Source: Antitrichia curtipendula
Lineage: Eukaryota; Streptophyta; Bryopsida; Hypnales; Leucodontaceae
DNA: 64,000 nucleotides
Direction of reading: 5' to 3'
NCBI GenBank assembly: GCA_951230915.1
Contig: OX579637.1
Span: 9,548,001-9,612,000 of the forward strand
Shown here in pieces: positions 32,601 to 48,030 of this stretch. The position numbers and the translations under genes are program-made. The notes under the pieces are model-generated. The model ran no database searches. It saw only the letters and a program-made list of their open reading frames with translations, and had not been told where the DNA came from. Position 1 is the first letter of the stretch; each line of letters starts with the position of its first letter.

Positions 32601-35319
32601 ATATGAATATGAATATGACTATGAATATGAATATGAATATGAATATGAATATGAGTATGAATATGAATATGAGTATGAATATGATTATGACTATGAATAT
32701 GAGTATGAGTATGAATATGAATATGAATATTACTATGAATATGAATATGAATATGACTATGAATATGATTATGAATATGAATATGAATATGAATATGAAT
32801 ATGAATATGAATATGAATATGACTATGAATATGAATATGAATATGAATATGAGTATGAATATGAATATGAGTATGAATATGACTATGAATATGAATATGA
32901 GTATGAATATGAATATGAATATGAATATGAATATGAGTATGAATATGAATATGGATATGGATATGGATATGGATATGACTATGACTATGCATATGACTAT
33001 GAATATGATTATGACTATGAATATGAATATGACTTTGAATATGAATATGAATATGAATATGAATATGAATATGAATATGAATATGAATATGAATATGACT
33101 AAGAATATGAATATGACTATGACTATGAATATGAATATGAGTATGAGTATGAATATAAATATGACTATGAATATGAATATGAATACGAATATGAATATGA
33201 CCATGAATATGACTATGACTATGAATATGAATATGAGTATGACTATGAATATGAGTATGAATATGAATATGAGTGTGAATATGAATATGAGTATGAATAT
33301 GAGTATGAGTATTAATATGAATATGACTATGACTATGCATATGACTATGAATATGATTATGACTATGAATATGAATATGACTTTGAATATGAATATGAAT
33401 ATGAATATGAATATGAATATGAATATGACTATGAATATGAATATGACTTAGAATATGAATATGACTATGACTATGAATATGAATATGAGTATGAGTATGA
33501 ATATGAATATGACTATGAATATGAATATGAATACGAATATGAATATGACCATGAATATGACTATGACTATGAATTTGAATATGAGTATGAATATGACTAT
33601 GACTATGACTGTGAGTATGAGTATGAATACGCATATGAATATGAATATGACTATGAATATGAATATGACTATGAATATGAATATGAATATGAATATGTAT
33701 ATGAATATGACTATGAATATGAATATGAATATGAATATGAATACGAATATGACTATGAATATGAATATGAATATGAATATGAGTATGAATATGAATATGA
33801 GTGTGAATATGAATATGAGTATGAATATGAGTATGAGTATAAATATGAATATGACTATGAATATGAATATGACTATGAATATGAATATGAATATGAATAT
33901 GAATATCACTATGAATATGAATATGAATATGACTATGAATATGAATATGAATATGAATATGAATATGAATATGAATATGAATACGAATATGAATATGACC
34001 ATGAATATGACTATGACTATGAATATGAATATGAGTATGAATATGACTATGACTATGACTGTGAGTATGAGTATGAATACGCATATGAATATGAATATGA
34101 CTATGAATATGAATATGAATATGAATATGAATATGAATATGAATATGTATATGAATATGAATATGAATATGAATATGAATATGAATATGAATATGAACAT
34201 GAATATGAATATGAATATGAATATGACTATGAATATGAATATGGATATGAATATGAATATGAATATGAATATGACTATGAATATGAATATGAATATGACT
34301 AGGAATATGAATATGCATATGAATATGACTATGAATATGAATATGCATATGAATATGACTATGAATATGAATATGAATATGAGTATGAATATGGATATGG
34401 ATATGGATATGGATATGGATATGGATATGGATATGACTATGACTATGCATATGACTATGAATATGAATATGAATATGAGTATGAATATGAATATGAGTAT
34501 GAATATGAATATGACTATGATTATGAGTATGAGTATGAATATGAATATGGATATAAATATGAATATGAATATGAATATGAATATGACTATGAATATGAAT
34601 ATGAATATGAATATGAATATGAGTATGAATATGAATATGAGTATGAATATGATTATGACTATGAATATGAGTATGAGTATGAATATGAATATGAATAGGA
34701 CTATGAATATGAATATGAATATGACTATGAATATGAATATGAATATGAATATGAATATGAATATGAATATGAATATGAATATGAATACGACTATGAATAT
34801 GAATATGAATATGAATATGAGTATGAATATGAATATGAGTATGAATATGACTATGAATATGAATATGAGTATGAATATGACTATGAATATGAATATGAGT
34901 ATGAATATGAATATGAATATGAATATGAATATGAGTATGAATATGAATATGGATATGGATATGGATATGGATATGACTATGACTATGCATATGACTATGA
35001 ATATGATTATGACTATGAATATGAATATGACTTTGAATATGAATATGAATATGACTATGAATATGAATATGAATATGAATATGAATATGAATATGAATAT
35101 GAATATGAATATGAATATGAATATGAATATGAATATGAATATGAATATGACTATGAATATGAATATGAATATGAATATGAGTATGAATATGAATATGAGT
35201 ATGAATATGACTATGAATATGAATATGAGTATGAATATGAATATGACTATGAATATGAATATGAGTATGAATATGAATATGAATATGAATATGAATATGA
35301 GTATGAATATGAATATGGA

Positions 35320-35900
35320 TATGGATATGGATATGGATATGACTATGACTATGCATATGACTATGAATATGATTATGACTATGAATATGAATATGACTTT
35401 GAATATGAATATGAATATGAATATGAATATGAATATGAATATGAATATGAATATGAATATGACTAAGAATATGAATATGACTATGACTATGAATATGAAT
35501 ATGAGTATGAGTATGAATATAAATATGACTATGAATATGAATATGAATACGAATATGAATATGACCATGAATATGACTATGACTATGAATATGAGTATGA
35601 ATATGAATATGGATATGGATATGGATATGGATATGACTATGACTATGCATATGACTATGAATATGATTATGACTATGAATATGAATATGACTTTGAATAT
35701 GAATATGAATATGAATATGAATATGAATATGAATATGAATATGAATATGAATATGACTAAGAATATGAATATGACTATGACTATGAATATGAATATGAGT
35801 ATGAGTATGAATATAAATATGACTATGAATATGAATATGAATACGAATATGAATATGACCATGAATATGACTATGACTATGAATATGAATATGAGTATGA
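35320..35900 (+). repeat. 294 bp tandem pair with GACTAAG
   Basis: GACTAAG at 35461 and 35755 are 294 bp (49 units) apart. Each is preceded by four TATGGA units, GATTATGAC and GACTTTG, and followed by TATAAA, TACGAA and CATGAA in the same order. The pair lies immediately left of the register-break cluster. Confidence 0.8.
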
Positions 35901-35901
35901 C

Positions 35902-37479
35902 TTATGAATATGAGTATGAATATGAATATGAGTGTGAATATGAATATGAGTATGAATATGAGTATGAGTATTAATATGAATATGACTATGACTATGCATA
36001 TGACTATGAATATGATTATGACTATGAATATGAATATGACTTGAATATGAATATGAATATGAATATGAATATGAATATGAATATGACTATGAATATGAAT
36101 ATGACTTAGAATATGAATATGACTATGACTATGAATATGAATATGAGTATGAGTATGAATATGAATATGACTATGAATATGAATATGAATACGAATATGA
36201 ATATGACCATGAATATGACTATGACTATGAATTTGAATATGAGTATGAATATGACTATGACTATGACTGTGAGTATGAGTATGAATACGCATATGAATAT
36301 GAATATGACTATGAATATGAATATGACTATGAATATGAATATGAATATGAATATGTATATGAATATGACTATGAATATGAATATGAATATGAATATGAAT
36401 ACGAATATGACTATGAATATGAATATGAATATGAATATGAGTATGAATATGAATATGAGTGTGAATATGAATATGAGTATGAATATGAGTATGAGTATAA
36501 ATATGAATATGACTATGAATATGAATATGACTATGAATATGAATATGAATATGAATATGAATATCACTATGAATATGAATATGAATAATATGAATATGAA
36601 TATGAGTATGAATATGAATATGAGTGTGAATATGAATATGAGTATGAATATGAGTATGAGTATAAATATGAATATGACTATGAATATGAATATGACTATG
36701 AATATGAATATGAATTATGAATATGAATATCACTATGAATATGAATATGAATATGACTATGAATATGAATATGAATATGAATATGAATATGAATATGAAT
36801 ATGAATACGAATATGAATATGACCATGAATATGACTATGACTATGAATATGAATATGAGTATGAATATGACTATGACTATGACTGTGAGTATGAGTATGA
36901 ATACGCATTGAATATGAATATGACTATGAATATGAATATGAATATGAATATGAATATGAATATGAATATGTATATGAATATGAATATGAATATGAATATG
37001 AATATGAATATGAATATTGAACATGAATATGAATATGAATATGAATATGACTATGAATATGAATATGCATATGAATATGAATATGAATATGAATATGACT
37101 ATGAATATGAATATGAATATGACTAGGAATATGAATATGCATATGAATATGACTATGAATATGAATATGCATATGAATATGACTATGAATATGAATATGA
37201 ATATGAGTATGAATATGGATATGGATATGGATATGGATATGGATATGGATATGGATATGACTATGACTATGCATATGACTATGAATATGAATATGAATAT
37301 GAGTATGAATATGAATATGAGTATGAATATGAATATGACTATGATTATGAGTATGAGTATGAATATGAATATGGATATAAATATGAATATGAATATGAAT
37401 ATGAATATGACTATGAATATGAATATGAATATGAATATGAATATGAGTATGAATATGAATATGAGTATGAATATCGATT
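35902..37479 (+). other. Cluster of register breaks; probable low-quality or misjoined stretch
   Basis: Seven breaks in 1.6 kb: an extra T in GACTTATG at 35902, a lost T in GACTTGAA at 36041, a 3-base shift at 36586, an extra T at 36715, a lost base in GCATTGAA at 36908, an extra T in TATTGAA near 37017, and an extra C in TATCGATT at 37475. The remaining 62 kb has only three breaks besides the gap. Most are single-base changes, as expected from uncorrected read errors. Matching sequence at 33.3-34.6 kb has none of them. Confidence 0.85.
36457..36743 (+). repeat. 165 bp imperfect duplication at a broken register
   Basis: GAGTGTGA occurs at 36457 and again at 36622, each followed by TATAAA and then by TATCAC 108 or 109 bp later. 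The paralogous sequence at 33799-33907 has this series once. The offset of 165 bp is not a multiple of six, and the join at 36586 reads AATAATATG. An unmerged overlap between two contig ends would look like this; a real slippage event is the alternative. Confidence 0.75.
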
Positions 37480-39689
37480 ATGACTATGAATATGAGTATG
37501 AGTATGAATATGAATATGCATATGACTATGAATATGAATATGAATATGACTATGAATATGAATATGAATATGAATATGAATATGAATATGAATATGAATA
37601 TGAATATGAATATGAATATGACTATGAATATGAATATGAATATGAATATGAGTATGAATATGAATATGAGTATGAATATGACTATGAATATGAATATGAG
37701 TATGAATATGAATATGAATATGAATATGAATATGAGTATGAATATGAATATGGATATGGATATGGATATGGATATGACTATGACTATGCATATGACTATG
37801 AATATGATTATGACTATGAATATGAATATGACTTTGAATATGAATATGAATATGGATATGAATATGAATATGAATATGAATATGAATATGAATATGAATA
37901 TGACTAAGAATATGAATATGACTATGACTATGAATATGAATATGAGTATGAGTATGAATATAAATATGACTATGAATATGAATATGAATACGAATATGAA
38001 TATGACCATGAATATGACTATGACTATGAATATGAATATGAGTATGACTATGAATATGAATATGAATATGACTATGAATATGAATATGAATATGAATATG
38101 AATATGAGTATGAATATGAATATGAGTATGAATATGATTATGACTATGAATATGAGTATGAATATGAATATGAATATGAATATGAATATGAATATGAATA
38201 TGAGTATGAGTATGAATATGAGTATGAACATGAATATGAGTATGCCTATGAGTATGAGTATGAATATGCATATGAATATGAATATGACTATGAATATGAA
38301 TATGAATATGAGTATGAATATGAATATGAGTATGAATATGAATATGAGTATCAATATGAATATGACTATGAATATGAATATGACTATGAATATGAATATG
38401 AATATGAATATGAATATGAGTATGAATATGAGTATGAGTTTGAATATGAATATGAGTATGAATATGAGTATGAGTATGAATATGAATATGACTATGAATA
38501 TGAATATGAATATGAATATGAATATGAATATGAATATGAATATGAATATGAATATGAACATGAATATGAATATGAATATGAATATGACTATGAACATGAA
38601 TATGACTATGAATATGAATATGCATATGAATATCAGTATGAATAGGAATAGGAATAGGAATATGAGTATGAGTATGAATATGAATACGACTATGAATATG
38701 AATATGAATATGAATATGAGTATGAATATGAGTATGAGTATGAATATGAATACGAGTATGAATATGAATATGAGTATGAATATGAGTATGAGTATGAATA
38801 TGAATATCAATATGAACATGAATATGAATATGAATATGAATATGACTATGAATATGAATATGAATATGAGTATGAATATGAATATGACTATGATTATGAG
38901 TATGAGTATGAATATGAATATGAATATGAATATGAATATGAATATGAATATGACTATGACTATGAATATGAATATGAATATGAATATGAATATGAGTATG
39001 AATATGAATATGAGTATGAATATGATTATGACTATGAATATGAGTATGAGTATGAATATGAATATGAATATGACTATGAATATGAATATGAATATGACTA
39101 TGAGTATGAATATGAATATGAATATGAATATGAATATGAATATGAATATGAATATGAATATGACTATGAATATGAATATGAATATGAATATGAGTATGAA
39201 TATGAATATGAGTATGAATATGACTATGAATATGAATATGAATACGAATATGAATATGAATATGAATATGAATACGAATATGAATATGACCATGAATATG
39301 ACTATGACTATGAATATGAATATGAGTATGAATATGACTATGACTATGACTGTGAGTATGAGTATGAATACGCATATGAATATGAATATGACTATGAATA
39401 TGAATATGAGTATGAATATGAATATGAGTATGAATATGATTATGACTATGAATATTGGTATGAGTATGAATATGAGTATGAGTATGACTATGAATATGAC
39501 TATGAGTATGAATATGAATATGACCATGAATATGACTATGACTATGAATATGAATATGAGTATGAATATGAATATCACTATGAATATGAATATGAATATG
39601 ACTATGAATATGAATATGAATATGAATATGAATATGAATATGAATATGAATATGAATATGACTATGAATATGAATATGAATATGAATAT

Positions 39690-42600
39690 GAATATGAGTA
39701 TGAATATGATTATGACTATGAATATGAGTATGAGTATGAATATGAATATGAATATGACTATGAATATGAATATGAATATGACTATGAGTATGAATATGAA
39801 TATGAATATGAATATGAATATGAATATGACTATGAATATGAATATGACTATGAATATGAATATGAATATGAATATGAATATCACTATGAATATGAATATG
39901 AATATGACTATGAATATGAATATGAATATGAATATGAATATGAATATGAATATGAATACGAATATGAATATGACCATGAATATGACTATGACTATGAATA
40001 TGAATATGAGTATGAATATGACTATGACTATGAATATGAATATGAGTATGAATATGACTATGACTATGACTGTGAGTATGAGTATGAATACGCATATGAA
40101 TATGAATATGACTATGAATATGAATATGAATATGACTATGAATATGAATATGAATATGAATATGTATATGAATATGAATATGAATATGAATATGAATATG
40201 AACATGAATATGAATATGAATATGAATATGACTATGAATATGAATATGCATATGAATATGAATATGAATATGAATATGACTATGAATATGAATATGAATA
40301 TGAATATGAATATGACTATGAATATGAATATGAATATGAGTATGAGTATGAATATGAATATGACTATGAATATGAATATGAATATGAATATGACTATGAA
40401 TATGGATATGGATATGGATATGACTATGACTTTGCATATGACTATGAATATGAATATGACTTTGAATATGAATATGAATATGAATATGAATATGAATATG
40501 ACTATGAATATGAATATGACTAAGAATATGAATATGACTATGACTATGAATATGAATATGAGTATGAATATGAATATGAGTATGCATATGAGTATGAGTA
40601 TGAATATGAATATGAGTATGAATATGAGTATGAGTATGAATATGAATATGACTATGACTATGAATATGAATATGAATATGAATATGAATATGAATATGAA
40701 TATGACTATGAATATGACTATGACTATGAATATGAATATGCATATGCATATGAATATGAATATGCATATGCATATGAATATGAATATGCATATGCATATG
40801 AATATGGATATGCATATGGATATGGATTTGGATATGGATATGGATATGCATATGCATATGGATATGGATATGCATATGCATATGAATATGAATATGACTA
40901 TGAATATGAATATGAACATGAATATGAATATGAATATGAATATGAATATGACTATGAACATGAATATGAATATGAATATGAATATGAGTATGAATATGGA
41001 TATGGATATGGATATGGATATGGATATGACTATGACTATGCATATGGAATATGAACATGAGTATGAATATGAATATGAGTATGAATATGAATATGACTAT
41101 GAATATGAGTATGAGTATGAATATGAATATGAATATGAATATGAATATGAATATGGATATGGATATGGATATGGATATGGATATGACTATGACTATGCAT
41201 ATGACTATGAATATGAATATGAATATGAATATGACTATGAATATGAATATGAATATGAATATGAATATGAGTATGAATATGAATATGAGTATGAATATGA
41301 ATATGACTATGAATATGAGTATGAGTATGAATATGAATATGAATATGACTATGACTATGAATATGAATATGAATATGAATATGAATATGAATATGAATAT
41401 GAATATGAATATGAATATGAATATGACTTTGAATATGAATATGAATATGAATATGAATATGAATATGACTATGAATATGAATATGACTAATAATATGAAT
41501 ATGACTATGACTATGAATATGAATATGAGTATGAATATGAATATGAGTATGCATATGAGTATGAGTATGAATATGAATATGAGTATGAATATGAGTATGA
41601 GTATGAATATGAATATGACTATGACTATGAATATGAATATGAATATGAATATGAATATGAATATGAATATGACTATGAATATGAGTATGAGTATGAATAT
41701 GAATATGAATATGACTATGAATATGAATATGAATATGACTATGAATATGAATATGAATATGACTATGAATATGAATATGAATATGAATATGAATATGACT
41801 TTGAATATGAATATGAATATGAATATGAATATGAATATGACTATGAATATGAATATGACTAATAATATGAATATGACTATGACTATGAATATGAATATGA
41901 GTATGAATATGAATATGAGTATGCATATGAGTATGAGTATGAATATGAATATGAGTATGAATATGAGTATGAGTATGAATATGAATATGACTATGACTAT
42001 GAATATGACTATGGATATGAATATGCATATGCATATGAATATGAATATGAATATGCATATGAATATGGATATGCATATGGATATGGATTTGGATATGGAT
42101 ATGGATATGCATATGCATATGGATATGGATATGCATATGCATATGAATATGAATATGACTATGAATATGAATATGAACATGAATATGAATATGAATATGA
42201 ATATGAATATGACTATGAACATGAATATGAATATGAATATGAATATGAGTATGAATATGGATATGGATATGGATATGGATATGGATATGAATATGAATAT
42301 GAATATGAGTATGAATATGGATATGGATATGGATATGGATATGGATATGACTATGACTATGCATATGACTATGAATATGAATATGAACATGAGTATGAAT
42401 ATGAATATGAGTATGAATATGAATATGCATATGGATATGGATATGGATATGGATATGGATATGACTATGACTATGCATATGACTATGAATATGAATATGA
42501 CTTTGAATATGAATATGAATATGAATATGAATATGAATATGACTATGAATATGAATATGACTAAGAATATGAATATGACTATGACTATGAATATGAATAT

Positions 42601-43069
42601 GACTATGAATATGAATATGACTATGAATATGAATATGCATATGCATATGAATATGAATATGCATATGCATATGAATATGAATATGAATATGAATATGAAT
42701 ATGAATATGAATATGAATATGAATATGAATATGAATATGAATATGAATATGAATATGAATATGAATATGAATATGAATATGGATATGGATATGGATATGG
42801 ATATGACTATGACTTTGCATATGACTATGAATATGAATATGACTTTGAATATGAATATGAATATGAATATGAATATGAATATGACTATGAATATGAATAT
42901 GACTAAGAATATGAATATGACTATGACTATGAATATGAATATGAGTATGAATATGAATATGAGTATGCATATGAGTATGAGTATGAATATGAATATGAGT
43001 ATGAATATGAGTATGAGTATGAATATGAATATGACTATGACTATGAATATGAATATGAATATGAATATG
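39690..43069 (+). repeat. 3.39 kb tandem duplication, copy 1
   Basis: Anchors GATTATGAC (39708), GACTGTGAG (40068), GGATTT (40824 and 42085) recur in copy 2 at 43087, 43447, 44203 and 45475. The offset is 3379 bp before 41046 and 3390 bp (565 units) after it, because this copy lacks 11 bp between 41046 and 41047 (read as GCATATGGAATATG here). I saw one further difference, TATGAA at 42622 against TATGTA at 46012. The copies therefore look recent, or one is an assembly duplicate. Confidence 0.85.
41040..41056 (+). other. Register break, 11 bp deletion
   Basis: GCATATG is joined to GAATATGAACATG. The matching place in copy 2 (near 44420) has ACTATGAATAT between the two halves. The loss of 11 bases moves the register from 3 to 4 and is the only non-unit difference I found between the two 3.39 kb copies. 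Confidence 0.9.
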
Positions 43070-46000
43070 AATATGAGTATGAATATGATTATGACTATGA
43101 ATATGAGTATGAGTATGAATATGAATATGAATATGACTATGAATATGAATATGAATATGACTATGAGTATGAATATGAATATGAATATGAATATGAATAT
43201 GAATATGACTATGAATATGAATATGACTATGAATATGAATATGAATATGAATATGAATATCACTATGAATATGAATATGAATATGACTATGAATATGAAT
43301 ATGAATATGAATATGAATATGAATATGAATATGAATACGAATATGAATATGACCATGAATATGACTATGACTATGAATATGAATATGAGTATGAATATGA
43401 CTATGACTATGAATATGAATATGAGTATGAATATGACTATGACTATGACTGTGAGTATGAGTATGAATACGCATATGAATATGAATATGACTATGAATAT
43501 GAATATGAATATGACTATGAATATGAATATGAATATGAATATGTATATGAATATGAATATGAATATGAATATGAATATGAACATGAATATGAATATGAAT
43601 ATGAATATGACTATGAATATGAATATGCATATGAATATGAATATGAATATGAATATGACTATGAATATGAATATGAATATGAATATGAATATGACTATGA
43701 ATATGAATATGAATATGAGTATGAGTATGAATATGAATATGACTATGAATATGAATATGAATATGAATATGACTATGAATATGGATATGGATATGGATAT
43801 GACTATGACTTTGCATATGACTATGAATATGAATATGACTTTGAATATGAATATGAATATGAATATGAATATGAATATGACTATGAATATGAATATGACT
43901 AAGAATATGAATATGACTATGACTATGAATATGAATATGAGTATGAATATGAATATGAGTATGCATATGAGTATGAGTATGAATATGAATATGAGTATGA
44001 ATATGAGTATGAGTATGAATATGAATATGACTATGACTATGAATATGAATATGAATATGAATATGAATATGAATATGAATATGACTATGAATATGACTAT
44101 GACTATGAATATGAATATGCATATGCATATGAATATGAATATGCATATGCATATGAATATGAATATGCATATGCATATGAATATGGATATGCATATGGAT
44201 ATGGATTTGGATATGGATATGGATATGCATATGCATATGGATATGGATATGCATATGCATATGAATATGAATATGACTATGAATATGAATATGAACATGA
44301 ATATGAATATGAATATGAATATGAATATGACTATGAACATGAATATGAATATGAATATGAATATGAGTATGAATATGGATATGGATATGGATATGGATAT
44401 GGATATGACTATGACTATGCATATGACTATGAATATGAATATGAACATGAGTATGAATATGAATATGAGTATGAATATGAATATGACTATGAATATGAGT
44501 ATGAGTATGAATATGAATATGAATATGAATATGAATATGAATATGGATATGGATATGGATATGGATATGGATATGACTATGACTATGCATATGACTATGA
44601 ATATGAATATGAATATGAATATGACTATGAATATGAATATGAATATGAATATGAATATGAGTATGAATATGAATATGAGTATGAATATGAATATGACTAT
44701 GAATATGAGTATGAGTATGAATATGAATATGAATATGACTATGACTATGAATATGAATATGAATATGAATATGAATATGAATATGAATATGAATATGAAT
44801 ATGAATATGAATATGACTTTGAATATGAATATGAATATGAATATGAATATGAATATGACTATGAATATGAATATGACTAATAATATGAATATGACTATGA
44901 CTATGAATATGAATATGAGTATGAATATGAATATGAGTATGCATATGAGTATGAGTATGAATATGAATATGAGTATGAATATGAGTATGAGTATGAATAT
45001 GAATATGACTATGACTATGAATATGAATATGAATATGAATATGAATATGAATATGAATATGACTATGAATATGAGTATGAGTATGAATATGAATATGAAT
45101 ATGACTATGAATATGAATATGAATATGACTATGAATATGAATATGAATATGACTATGAATATGAATATGAATATGAATATGAATATGACTTTGAATATGA
45201 ATATGAATATGAATATGAATATGAATATGACTATGAATATGAATATGACTAATAATATGAATATGACTATGACTATGAATATGAATATGAGTATGAATAT
45301 GAATATGAGTATGCATATGAGTATGAGTATGAATATGAATATGAGTATGAATATGAGTATGAGTATGAATATGAATATGACTATGACTATGAATATGACT
45401 ATGGATATGAATATGCATATGCATATGAATATGAATATGAATATGCATATGAATATGGATATGCATATGGATATGGATTTGGATATGGATATGGATATGC
45501 ATATGCATATGGATATGGATATGCATATGCATATGAATATGAATATGACTATGAATATGAATATGAACATGAATATGAATATGAATATGAATATGAATAT
45601 GACTATGAACATGAATATGAATATGAATATGAATATGAGTATGAATATGGATATGGATATGGATATGGATATGGATATGAATATGAATATGAATATGAGT
45701 ATGAATATGGATATGGATATGGATATGGATATGGATATGACTATGACTATGCATATGACTATGAATATGAATATGAACATGAGTATGAATATGAATATGA
45801 GTATGAATATGAATATGCATATGGATATGGATATGGATATGGATATGGATATGACTATGACTATGCATATGACTATGAATATGAATATGACTTTGAATAT
45901 GAATATGAATATGAATATGAATATGAATATGACTATGAATATGAATATGACTAAGAATATGAATATGACTATGACTATGAATATGAATATGACTATGAAT

Positions 46001-46459
46001 ATGAATATGACTATGTATATGAATATGCATATGCATATGAATATGAATATGCATATGCATATGAATATGAATATGAATATGAATATGAATATGAATATGA
46101 ATATGAATATGAATATGAATATGAATATGAATATGAATATGAATATGAATATGAATATGAATATGGATATGGATATGGATATGGATATGACTATGACTTT
46201 GCATATGACTATGAATATGAATATGACTTTGAATATGAATATGAATATGAATATGAATATGAATATGACTATGAATATGAATATGACTAAGAATATGAAT
46301 ATGACTATGACTATGAATATGAATATGAGTATGAATATGAATATGAGTATGCATATGAGTATGAGTATGAATATGAATATGAGTATGAATATGAGTATGA
46401 GTATGAATATGAATATGACTATGACTATGAATATGAATATGAATATGAATATGAATATG
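43070..46459 (+). repeat. 3.39 kb tandem duplication, copy 2
   Basis: Direct tandem copy of 39690-43069 with the full-length junction at 44420. It contains the last GACTGTGAG of the window (43447) and GGATTT blocks at 44203 and 45475. Its right part, from 45475, is also the start of the 2.56 kb repeat, so the two amplification steps overlap. Confidence 0.85.
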
Positions 46460-48030
46460 AATATGAATATGACTATGAATATGAATATGACTATGAATAT
46501 CAATATGCATATGCATATGAATATGAATATGCATATGCATATGAATATGGATATGCATATGGATATGGATTTGGATATGGATATGGATATGCATATGCAT
46601 ATGGATATGGATATGCATATGCATATGAATATGAATATGACTATGAATATGAATATGAACATGAATATGAATATGAATATGAATATGAATATGACTATGA
46701 ACATGAATATGAATATGAATATGAATATGAGTATGAATATGGATATGGATATGGATATGGATATGGATATGGATATGACTATGACTATGCATATGACTAT
46801 GAATATGAATATGAACATGAGTATGAATATGAATATGAGTATGAATATGAATATGACTATGAATATGAGTATGAGTATGAATATGAATATGAATATGAAT
46901 ATCAATATGGATATGGATATGGATATGGATATGGATATGACTATGACTATGCATATGACTATGAATATGAATATGAATATGAATATGACTATGAATATGA
47001 ATATGAATATGAATATGAATATGAGTATGAATATGAATATGACTATGAATATGAGTATGAGTATGAATATGAATATGAATATGAATATGAATATGAATAT
47101 GGATATGGATATGGATATGGATATGGATATGACTATGACTATGCATATGACTATGAATATGAATATGAATATGAATATGACTATGAATATGAATATGAAT
47201 ATGAATATGAATATGAGTATGAATATGAATATGAGTATGAATATGAATATGACTATGAATATGAGTATGAGTATGAATATGAATATGAATATGACTATGA
47301 CTATGAATATGAATATGAATATGAATATGAATATGAATATGAATATGAATATGAATATGAATATGAATATGACTTTGAATATGAATATGAATATGAATAT
47401 GAATATGAATATGACTATGAATATGAATATGACTAATAATATGAATATGACTATGACTATGAATATGAATATGAGTATGAATATGAATATGAGTATGCAT
47501 ATGAGTATGAGTATGAATATGAATATGAGTATGAATATGAGTATGAGTATGAATATGAATATGACTATGACTATGAATATGAATATGAATATGAATATGA
47601 ATATGAATATGAATATGACTATGAATATGAGTATGAGTATGAATATGAATATGAATATGACTATGAATATGAATATGAATATGACTATGAATATGAATAT
47701 GAATATGACTATGAATATGAATATGAATATGAATATGAATATGACTTTGAATATGAATATGAATATGAATATGAATATGAATATGACTATGAATATGAAT
47801 ATGACTAATAATATGAATATGACTATGACTATGAATATGAATATGAGTATGAATATGAATATGAGTATGCATATGAGTATGAGTATGAATATGAATATGA
47901 GTATGAATATGAGTATGAGTATGAATATGAATATGACTATGACTATGAATATGACTATGGATATGAATATGCATATGCATATGAATATGAATATGAATAT
48001 GCATATGAATATGGATATGCATATGGATAT
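45475..48030 (+). repeat. 2.56 kb higher-order repeat, copy 1
   Basis: GGATTT at 45475 and 48031 are 2556 bp apart and at 46567 and 49129 are 2562 bp apart, a one-unit difference. TATCAATATGG near 46906 and 49468 also fits. This copy contains an extra internal 192 bp duplication not present in copy 2. Confidence 0.8.
46906..47290 (+). repeat. 192 bp tandem duplication
   Basis: A run of five TATGGA units begins at 46906 and again at 47098, each followed by GACTATGACTATGCATATGA and the same variants. The first copy is preceded by TATCAA and has the shorter TATGAG series; the second is the usual form. Spacing is 192 bp (32 units). Confidence 0.8.

Larger units (their letters stand above)
29578..39689 (+). 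repeat. Satellite domain B3
   Basis: The first 3.9 kb repeats the order of 8328-12813 with internal gains and losses (inverted segment to GACTTAGAA is 3867 bp here, 4485 bp there). GACTTAGAA recurs at 33445 and 36103. From 37.5 kb the register is 3 and the sequence resembles 16.4-18 kb: GCCTATGAG at 38244, three TAGGAA units near 38640, TATTGG at 39453. The stretch 35902-37479 inside this domain has many register breaks and is described separately. Confidence 0.82.
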
